This document shows, in pieces, positions 13,452 through 17,927 of a stretch of 17,927 nt of DNA; the first letter of the stretch is position 1; each line of letters begins with the position of its first letter. Source of the stretch: JANQEA01 sp964530075 (GTDB lineage Bacteria; Bipolaricaulota; Bipolaricaulia; UBA7950; UBA9294). Made by a program: the position numbers and the translations under genes. The notes beneath the pieces were generated by a model, which saw only the letters and a list, made by a program, of their open reading frames with translations, was not told where the DNA came from and ran no database searches. The stretch spans positions 1 to 17,927 of the forward strand of contig CAZGXU010000044.1 of assembly GCA_964530075.1 (NCBI GenBank). Direction: 5' to 3'.

Positions 13452-14267
13452 ATAAACGTCGAATTCAGGCTGCTCGACGCGAGGACGCTCCCGGACGTCG
13501 CCTGCTGTCCTGGAGGGCTGGAGCTGAAGGGGAGGCGATTCCGCGGCGAGCTCGAGCAGGTGACGGCGTGGCACCGACGGATGATCGACCTCGGGATGCG
13601 CGGCATCGTCGCCTACGCTGAGGGTGTCCCGCGCGGCTTCGCGGAGTACATGCCGGCCGAGGTCGCCCCGGTCCCGATCGAGGCGCCGGAGGGCGCGATC
13701 CTGATGTGCTATCACTGGGCCGGGACGACGGACGAAGATCCGGAGCACCTCGGTCACGAGCGGGAGCTGATCGAGCGGGTGATCGATGAGACCCGCGGGC
13801 GGTTCACCGGCCTCGCGACGCAGGGCTGGGACACTCCGACGCACTTCCCGATCCCGTTCCTCGAGGAGCTCGGGTTTCACGAGATCGTCCGGCACGAGCG
13901 GATCGCGTTGATGTGGCTCCCGTATCGGAAGGGCGCCGTCGCGCCGACCCTCGCTCCCGCTGCGCACGCGCCGGAGGACCTGTCGTCCGGCGGCCTCCTG
14001 GCGATCGAAGCCGCGTTCAGCGCCCGCTGTCCGTACAGCCTCGATTTCGAGGCGCGGTTGAAGGCCGCGGTCTCCGAGCACCCGCTCGCGGAACGGATCC
14101 GACCGACGATCCACCGGATCGACACGCGGGAAGACGCCTTCACGTACGCCGTGCCGCCGTGGGACTGGAGCTGGGTCCGTTTCAACGGGGAGCCGGTCGA
14201 TCCGTTCGAGCTCCTCGGCGACGGGCTTGCGGAAGGGATCGCGGACCGGGTTCGGGCGATCGGCTAG
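13452..14267 (+). CDS. GNAT acetyltransferase with YoaP-like C-terminal domain; apparent AUA start
   Basis: 271 residues. The N-terminal two thirds have the layout of a GNAT domain of the type found in Bacillus YoaP: VACCPG near the N-terminus, RGFAEYMPAE (beta3-like), MCYHWAGTT, an acetyl-CoA-side helix (ERELIERVIDETR), FLEELGFHEI near the end. The C-terminal part has a thioredoxin-like start with FSARC193PYSLDF, paralleling the Cys-Pro motif of the YoaP tail. The acetyl-CoA loop is poorly conserved (DPEHLGHEREL rather than QxxGxG), so activity is uncertain. Start: homology and the SD (GGAGGAGGT, 9 bases upstream) both point to codon ATA at 13452-13454; no ATG, GTG or TTG lies in frame at that position. 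The longer frame from 13296 would overlap the beta-helix gene and look non-protein. Its TAG overlaps the stop of the ThrRS-like gene on the other strand. Confidence 0.8.
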   Translation: MNVEFRLLDARTLPDVACCPGGLELKGRRFRGELEQVTAWHRRMIDLGMRGIVAYAEGVPRGFAEYMPAEVAPVPIEAPEGAILMCYHWAGTTDEDPEHLGHERELIERVIDETRGRFTGLATQGWDTPTHFPIPFLEELGFHEIVRHERIALMWLPYRKGAVAPTLAPAAHAPEDLSSGGLLAIEAAFSARCPYSLDFEARLKAAVSEHPLAERIRPTIHRIDTREDAFTYAVPPWDWSWVRFNGEPVDPFELLGDGLAEGIADRVRAIG

Positions 14268-14638
14268 TCCGCGAAGGCGACCGCCCCGTAGATCCGGTTC
14301 AACGTCTCGGCGTACGGATCGTCGCGCCAGTTCGCGGCGGCGAGCCCGGTCAGGCGAGCGTCCGATACGCGACCGGTCGACGACGCGTGCGGGCCGCGAC
14401 AGAGGTCGATGTGCTCCCCCTGGCTGTAGAGGATGACCGTCGGGCCATCGATCTCCTCGAGGAGCTCGAGCTTCAGGACCTCGCCGCGTCGGATCAGGAG
14501 GGCGCGTGCGTCCCCCTTCGACATCTCGTGCCGCTCGATCGGCAGATCCTCCTCGACGATTCGGGCCATCTCCATCTGGACCCGGGCCAGTTCCTCCCGG
14601 GTGAACGGCCGCCCGACCTCGAAGTCGCATTGCCTCAC
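14264..14638 (-). pseudogene. ThrRS-like SAD (second additional) domain fragment
   Basis: About 120 codons matching the second half of the editing (tRNA_SAD) domain of threonyl-tRNA synthetase: DFEVGRPFTREEL, then MARIVEEDLPIERHEMSK, then ILYSQGEHIDLCRGPHASSTG, then NWRDDPYAETLNRIYG. The CxxxH of the editing site (C-RGP-H) is present, but the TGS domain and the first half of SAD with the HxxxH pair are missing, as are the catalytic and anticodon-binding domains. The recognisable homology begins at about 14625, exactly where the 46-bp repeat starts, so the 5' part was probably removed by insertion or recombination. Translation could only start from GTG 14636-14638 or TTG 14639-14641, inside the repeat. 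The gene ends at a TAG (14264-14266) that overlaps the GNAT stop in CTAG. It was either a ThrRS, a TGS/SAD nucleoside kinase, or a free editing protein. Confidence 0.6.
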
Positions 14639-14671
14639 CAAAAAAGTACTCGAAACGGGATCGTTGCCTCA
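14626..14671. repeat. 46-bp direct repeat, copy 1
   Basis: Identical over 46 bases to 17874-17919, same orientation. The copy begins CGCATTGCCTCACC and ends TTGCCTCA. It borders the truncated ThrRS-like gene on the left and a decayed transposase on the right, so I interpret it as the end of an insertion sequence. Confidence 0.75.
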
Positions 14672-14698
14672 GCTAGGAAGATACTCGAAACGGGAGGC
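14630..14698. repeat. Two tandem units of 34 and 35 bases
   Basis: Unit 1 (14630-14663) and unit 2 (14664-14698) each begin TTGCCTCA and carry TACTCGAAACGGGA (14647-14660 and 14682-14695). The middle 9-10 bases differ. Repeated sub-terminal motifs like these are typical of transposase binding sites at element ends. Confidence 0.6.
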
Positions 14699-14718
14699 TA
14701 CGGTGACTCGCTCCTGGG

Positions 14719-14910
14719 ATGATGAGGAGCGAGGAGGCGCGCAGCGGGAGCAAGGTGCACGAGAGATACGACAAGGCGAAGACCCCCTACCGTCGGCTGC
14801 TCCCATCGCGCTGCGCACAAAGAAGCGAACCAGGAACTCAAGGACGCTCAATCCGGTGAAGCTGGGGCGAGAGATCGATCGGCTGCAGGACCGGCTCGAC
14901 GGACCCGCTC
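14719..14910 (+). mobile_element. Decayed C-terminus of an integrase-core (DDE) IS transposase
   Basis: Three plus-strand frames in succession give pieces of the same transposase tail. From ATG 14719: ARSGSKVHERYDKAKTPYRRLL, the conserved GxKVxKRYDxxxTPYQRLL block that follows the DDE core. About 14812-14850 in another frame: AHKEANQELKD. About 14845-14905 in the third: TLNPVKLGREIDRLQDRL, the usual C-terminal LNPxxLxREIxRLxxRL. In relatives these three segments are contiguous, so at least two frameshifts are required, and the DDE catalytic domain is absent. The element is dead. It directly follows the tandem repeat units, in the order expected if those are the left end and the transposase body was deleted. 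Confidence 0.6.
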
Positions 14911-15058
14911 AATCCAAGATCGATGCGCAGGAGGAAGTCGGCTTGGAGCACGTTCCTCGTGGGGCGACGAATGGTCGTTCGAGTGCATTCGTAGAGGAGG
15001 CAAGAGGGACTTGCTGCTTCGAGGAGGCGGCGGGCGTGGCGTCGGCCGATGGGGCGGT
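14911..15058. other. Non-coding stretch after the transposase remnant
   Basis: I see no credible gene here. It may include the 3' part of the decayed element. A short segment (14952-14992) resembles one at 3564-3633 (GTTCCT, then GAATGGTCG, then GCATTCGTAG), differing by an extra block in the latter. Confidence 0.3.
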
Positions 15059-15088
15059 TTGCCGTCGGACCTCGACGGTCGGTAGAGT
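15059..15088 (+). promoter_or_regulatory. Sigma70-like promoter of the lipoprotein gene
   Basis: TTGCCG (15059-15064, 4/6) and TAGAGT (15083-15088, 4/6), spacer 18. The start near 15095 gives a leader of about 44 bases containing the AAGGAGGT ribosome site. Confidence 0.45.
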
Positions 15089-15138
15089 CTGGAGATCCGA
15101 ATGGCCTGTGGACAGACGGCAAGCAAGGAGGTGGGGAG

Positions 15139-15972
15139 ATGACCCAGCGAACCTGGCTGCTCCTCTTATTGGCGGCGGTCCTTGCGCTCGGGCTGGCGGC
15201 GTGCTCGCCGAACGAGGGTACGGCCCCGGCGGAGCAGGAACCGCAGACGTCCTCGGGGACCGAAGGGGCGGCACCGGCCGCGACGGAGCCGGTCGGAAAC
15301 ATGACGGCACCGTCGCCGGAGCCCAAGCCCGCTCCCGCAGAGGAAACGAGCGCAGAGGTGGTCCTCCCGCCCGAAGGGGCGTTCTCGAACGCGAACACGG
15401 CGCTGGCCGGGCTGAACAGCTATCGCTACTCCACGCTGTTCACGTTCGTCGGCGAGGAGGACGGCGAGGCGGAAGCCGGTTCGATCGAGTTGACGGGGAT
15501 CGTCGCCGGCCCGAACCGAATGCACCTAATCTGGCGGGACCTCGGCGGGGGCGATCGGTTCGAGGTGATCCAGATCGACGATCAGGCCTGGGTCCTGGAC
15601 GAAGGCGGGTGGGAGGAGGCTCCGGTTCTCGTCGCCGAGGCGATGAGCCAGGCCGTCCTGATCTACGCGCCGTCGATCGCGTGGGGCAGCCTCTTCGGCG
15701 AGCTCGAACCGACCGCCAACTACATCGGAGAGGAGACGGTCAACGGCGTCTCCGCGCATCACTACACCTCGACCTATGCGGAGTGGGGCGGCTACTGGCA
15801 AGGCGAGCTGACGAACGCGTCCGGAGATGTGTGGATCGCCGACGCCGGCTACCCGGTCAAGTACAACTTCTCCGCCACCGGGATCGACGAGGACGGCGAC
15901 CGCGGGACGGTGACATGGCGGATGGACCTGACCGACGTCAACGCCCCGATCACGATCGAGCCGCCGATCTAG
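15139..15972 (+). CDS. Lipoprotein, probably LolA/LppX-like fold
   Basis: 277 residues. A textbook lipoprotein signal: MTQRT, a hydrophobic run, then LGLAAC with the modified cysteine at 22. A long low-complexity linker rich in Pro, Ala, Glu and Thr (about 23-80) carries the globular part away from the membrane. The globular domain (about 85-277) has the pattern of LolA/LppX/LprG-type lipoproteins: a first helix with NTALAGLNSYRYSTLF, then long beta strands (GSIELTGIVAGPNRMHLIWRD, FEVIQIDDQAWVLDEGGWEEA), a VNGVSAHHYTSTY strand, and GDVWIADAGYPVKYNFSATG near the end. Such proteins carry lipids or glycolipids across the envelope; that role is inferred from the pattern only. The start is fixed by AAGGAGGT 7 bases before the ATG; the frame is open further upstream to 15049 but without signal-peptide sense. 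Confidence 0.88.
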   Translation: MTQRTWLLLLLAAVLALGLAACSPNEGTAPAEQEPQTSSGTEGAAPAATEPVGNMTAPSPEPKPAPAEETSAEVVLPPEGAFSNANTALAGLNSYRYSTLFTFVGEEDGEAEAGSIELTGIVAGPNRMHLIWRDLGGGDRFEVIQIDDQAWVLDEGGWEEAPVLVAEAMSQAVLIYAPSIAWGSLFGELEPTANYIGEETVNGVSAHHYTSTYAEWGGYWQGELTNASGDVWIADAGYPVKYNFSATGIDEDGDRGTVTWRMDLTDVNAPITIEPPI

Positions 15973-15976
15973 GCGT

Positions 15977-16000
15977 GAGGCAATCCCGCGGGATTACCTC
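15977..16000. terminator. Near-perfect hairpin after the lipoprotein gene
   Basis: GAGGCAATCCCG and CGGGATTACCTC are 12-base arms with a single mismatch and no loop bases, 5 bases after the TAG at 15972. Being palindromic and between converging genes it could act in both directions. There is no T-run. Confidence 0.45.
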
Positions 16001-16019
16001 TGGGGCAGTTCCGGGGAAT

Positions 16020-16046
16020 GCGGGAATCGCTGCCACGCGATCCCGC
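16020..16046. terminator. Second hairpin between the converging genes
   Basis: GCGGGAATCGC (16020-16030) pairs with GCGATCCCGC (16037-16046) with one bulged base and a 6-base loop, 32 bases before the end of the symporter gene (16078). Confidence 0.4.
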
Positions 16047-16077
16047 TGCACGGGCGCGTGGCTGGGGCGAGGATGGA

Positions 16078-17769
16078 CTAGCCCCCCTCGTCTCTGCGCC
16101 CTTCTCTGAGCGACCGTCCGAGGAGCCAGAACATCGCCGAGGTGAGGACGCACAGTCCGGCAGACATCCAGACCCACCCCGGGAAGCCGAGGAGCGAGAC
16201 GCGGCCGTCACCCCAATTCCACACGTCGTTCGCGAGGGCGAAGAGCGCGGCGAACGCGATCGCCCACCCGACGATCGCGCGGCGGCTGAGGGTCCGCGGT
16301 TTCCGGGTCGGCTTGTATCTCGGCCCGGACCGGAAGATCCGGCTGCCGACGACGAGCACCAGGGTCGTGACGACGAGGATCGGGACGACCGGTAGCGTGC
16401 CGAAGCTCGGAAGGAGCTTCAGGTAGTAGGCGGCGACGAGCCCCTCCCCGACGAGAATCGACGCGATCGCCGCGACGGGGCTCGTCCGCTTCCAGTAGAT
16501 CGTGCCGACGACGGTCGGAAAGAGGACCGCGAGGCCGGTGAACGTCTGCGTCGCGAGGACGCGGAACGTTGCCGGTGGGCGGTAGGCGATCGCCAGTCCG
16601 GCCAGTGCCAGCCCGACCACGAAGGTCTTCCCGACCCAAGCAGGCGATTCGCCGGACGAGGAGGAACCGACCGTTCCGCCCCCTCGTTTTACGAACCGAT
16701 CTCGGATCGGTTCGCAGACGTCCCGCACAAACATGGACGAGAGCGTCAGCAGCTGCGAGTCGAGGGTCGACATCAGCGCGGCGAGGGCCGCGGTCAACAC
16801 GAGCGCCTCGATCACCGGCGGGGCGTGCTCGGCGAGCATCAGTGGGAGGATCTGGTCGGCGGCGACCCCCTCGGGAAGGCTCGGGAACGACAGGCGCCCG
16901 AGGACCCCGATCGTCACGGGAAGGAGGAAGAGGAACCCGGTCAGCAGCGGGTAGAGCGACATCGTCGCCGTCAGCCCGCGGGGGCTCTTCGCGGCGTAGA
17001 AGCGCTGAAAGAGCTGCGGGAACATCGGATCGCAGAGGAACCAGAGGAGCATGTAGCCGAACCAGATCCCCGGCGTGTAGATCCCTCCCAGCCCGGGGCG
17101 CGCGAACAGCTCGGGGAATTCGCCCAGGGCGGCCCGGTTGGCGGCCGACAGCCCGCCGAAGTGACCGGCGATGATCGCCACCGCGACGACGAGCAGGACG
17201 ATCATCATTCCGCCCTGAAAGACGTCGGTCCGCGTGACGCCGCGGAACCCGCCCCGAAACGTGTAGAGGAGCATCACGCCCGTGATCAGCGCCGCCCCGG
17301 CGAAGTACGGAATCCCGAGGAGCGACTCGAGCGCGTACCCGGCGGCCATCGGTTGCATCGCCAGGTACGGGACGGTGAAGACGGTCATCACGAGGAAGAA
17401 CAGGAACCGGAGCGCGGGGCTTCCGGTGAGCCGGTAGACGAGTTCCGGGGGCGTAACGAGTCCCTGCTCCTTCCCCAAGCGCCAGGCCGGACGTCCGATC
17501 AGGACGAACGTCAAAGCCATGAACCCCGTCCCGAACCCCATGATCGGGTAGTAGGCGTAGCCGCTCTCCCATCCCGCGCCGGAGAAGCCGAAGACGGTGA
17601 ACGCGCTGAAGTTCGTCGCGGCCATCGTGAGGAACAGGACGAGCGGCCTCGTCGTCCGCGAGGCGATGAAGTAATCCTCGCTCGTTCCGCGCGCCCGGCG
17701 CATCGCCCAGAGGCCGATTCCGAGCAGAACGACGAGGTATCCGACGACGACAGCGATTCGTACGGCCAT
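16078..17769 (-). CDS. Sodium:solute symporter (SSS) family transporter
   Basis: 563 residues, inner membrane, about 13-14 hydrophobic spans. Typical SSS features: an N-terminal span (VVVGYLVVLLGIGLWAM), then RARGTSEDYFIASRTTRP (the family's xxxSxxDYFLAGR loop), ATNFSAFTVFGFSGAGWESGYAY in helix 2 (Na+-binding region of the LeuT fold), GGFRGVTRTDVFQGGMM (the GGxxAVxWTDxxQ signature with Arg-Thr in place of the usual residues), and AALMSTLDSQLLTLSSMFVRDV (the helix 8 sodium-site region). Family members take up sugars, proline, pantothenate or monocarboxylates with Na+; the substrate here is not predictable. Start at ATG 17767-17769 with AGGAGGG 6 bases upstream; the frame extends upstream into the repeat but without sense. 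The leader carries a perfect 9-bp hairpin. Confidence 0.92.
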   Translation of the reverse strand: MAVRIAVVVGYLVVLLGIGLWAMRRARGTSEDYFIASRTTRPLVLFLTMAATNFSAFTVFGFSGAGWESGYAYYPIMGFGTGFMALTFVLIGRPAWRLGKEQGLVTPPELVYRLTGSPALRFLFFLVMTVFTVPYLAMQPMAAGYALESLLGIPYFAGAALITGVMLLYTFRGGFRGVTRTDVFQGGMMIVLLVVAVAIIAGHFGGLSAANRAALGEFPELFARPGLGGIYTPGIWFGYMLLWFLCDPMFPQLFQRFYAAKSPRGLTATMSLYPLLTGFLFLLPVTIGVLGRLSFPSLPEGVAADQILPLMLAEHAPPVIEALVLTAALAALMSTLDSQLLTLSSMFVRDVCEPIRDRFVKRGGGTVGSSSSGESPAWVGKTFVVGLALAGLAIAYRPPATFRVLATQTFTGLAVLFPTVVGTIYWKRTSPVAAIASILVGEGLVAAYYLKLLPSFGTLPVVPILVVTTLVLVVGSRIFRSGPRYKPTRKPRTLSRRAIVGWAIAFAALFALANDVWNWGDGRVSLLGFPGWVWMSAGLCVLTSAMFWLLGRSLREGRRDEGG

Positions 17770-17790
17770 GCACCCTCCTGACAACGAAAT

Positions 17791-17817
17791 GCGCCACCCG
17801 CCGAGGCTGGGTGGCGC
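17791..17817 (-). promoter_or_regulatory. Perfect 9-bp hairpin in the symporter leader
   Basis: GCGCCACCC (17791-17799) and GGGTGGCGC (17809-17817) around a 9-base loop, about 22 bases upstream of the ATG and next to the SD. It may control translation or act as an operator; no clear -35/-10 pair was found upstream. Confidence 0.4.
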
Positions 17818-17873
17818 GCGCCTGACATACCTCGCCGACACGTTACCACGGACCGGCGCGGAATGCCAGCCCA

Positions 17874-17919
17874 CGCATTGCCTCACCAAAAAAGTACTCG
17901 AAACGGGATCGTTGCCTCA
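17874..17919. repeat. 46-bp direct repeat, copy 2, at right window edge
   Basis: Identical to 14626-14671 and in the same orientation, including one TACTCGAAACGGGA (17895-17908) and two TTGCCTCA boxes (17878-17885, 17912-17919). The following 8 bases (CGTAAGAA) resemble but do not equal those after copy 1. Another element may begin here and continue outside the window. Confidence 0.75.
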
Positions 17920-17927
17920 CGTAAGAA

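Noticed and set aside
14626..14698. CRISPR-like repeat
   Set aside because: Only two units with 9-10 base variable segments; no array, leader or cas gene.

Overview
The window is GC-rich bacterial chromosome with dense genes on both strands, Gram-negative-style lipoproteins and secreted proteins, and good Shine-Dalgarno (SD) and sigma70-like signals. No rRNA, tRNA or CRISPR array was seen. The mix of PKD-domain secreted proteins, a secreted beta-helix protein, a BTAD-regulator remnant and an assimilatory APS reductase would fit an uncultured deep-branching lineage such as Candidatus Bipolaricaulota. That is a guess, since no phylogenetic marker is present.

Layout. 1-409 (-): N-terminally truncated WrbA-like quinone reductase running off the left edge. 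545-1042 (-): GNAT acetyltransferase, divergent from a small CxxxCxxC protein (1212-1463, +). 1742-2125 (-): PKD lipoprotein. 2422-3267 (-): secreted PKD-thioredoxin fusion. 3434-3571 (+): remnant of a BTAD/SARP regulator. 3702-4141 (-): two doubtful small ORFs, the first in order followed closely by a 41-residue membrane peptide. 4246-4812 (+): universal stress protein. 4893-6497 (-): DHA2-type drug efflux pump with an attenuator-like hairpin in its leader. 6498-7363: 866 bases without a gene but with several strong inverted repeats. 7364-7744 (+): Rieske ferredoxin, convergent with cysH (7864-8577, -). 8776-9819 and 9951-11327 (-): an EEP-fold hydrolase and a beta-CASP metallo-hydrolase, co-directional with cysH. 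11450-13387 (+): secreted beta-helix/propeller protein with a leaderless promoter. 13452-14267 (+): GNAT with a YoaP-like tail and an apparent AUA start. 14264-14638 (-): ThrRS-like SAD-domain fragment cut off at a 46-bp repeat. 14626-14910: tandem repeat units plus a frameshifted transposase C-terminus. 15139-15972 (+): lipoprotein. 16078-17769 (-): sodium:solute symporter. The same 46-bp repeat returns at 17874-17919, at the right edge.

How the genes fit together. The window is mostly single-gene transcription units. The only extended same-strand run is beta-CASP hydrolase, EEP hydrolase, cysH, and the EEP gene appears to have its own promoter. Three or four genes are broken (wrbA, BTAD regulator, ThrRS-like, transposase), so the region has been rearranged, probably by an insertion sequence whose end is the 46-bp repeat. 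I did not find a convincing new multi-gene system. The most interesting items are the repeat/transposase junction, the attenuator-like leader of the efflux pump, the structured 866-base intergenic region, the possible AUA start and the PKD-thioredoxin fusion.
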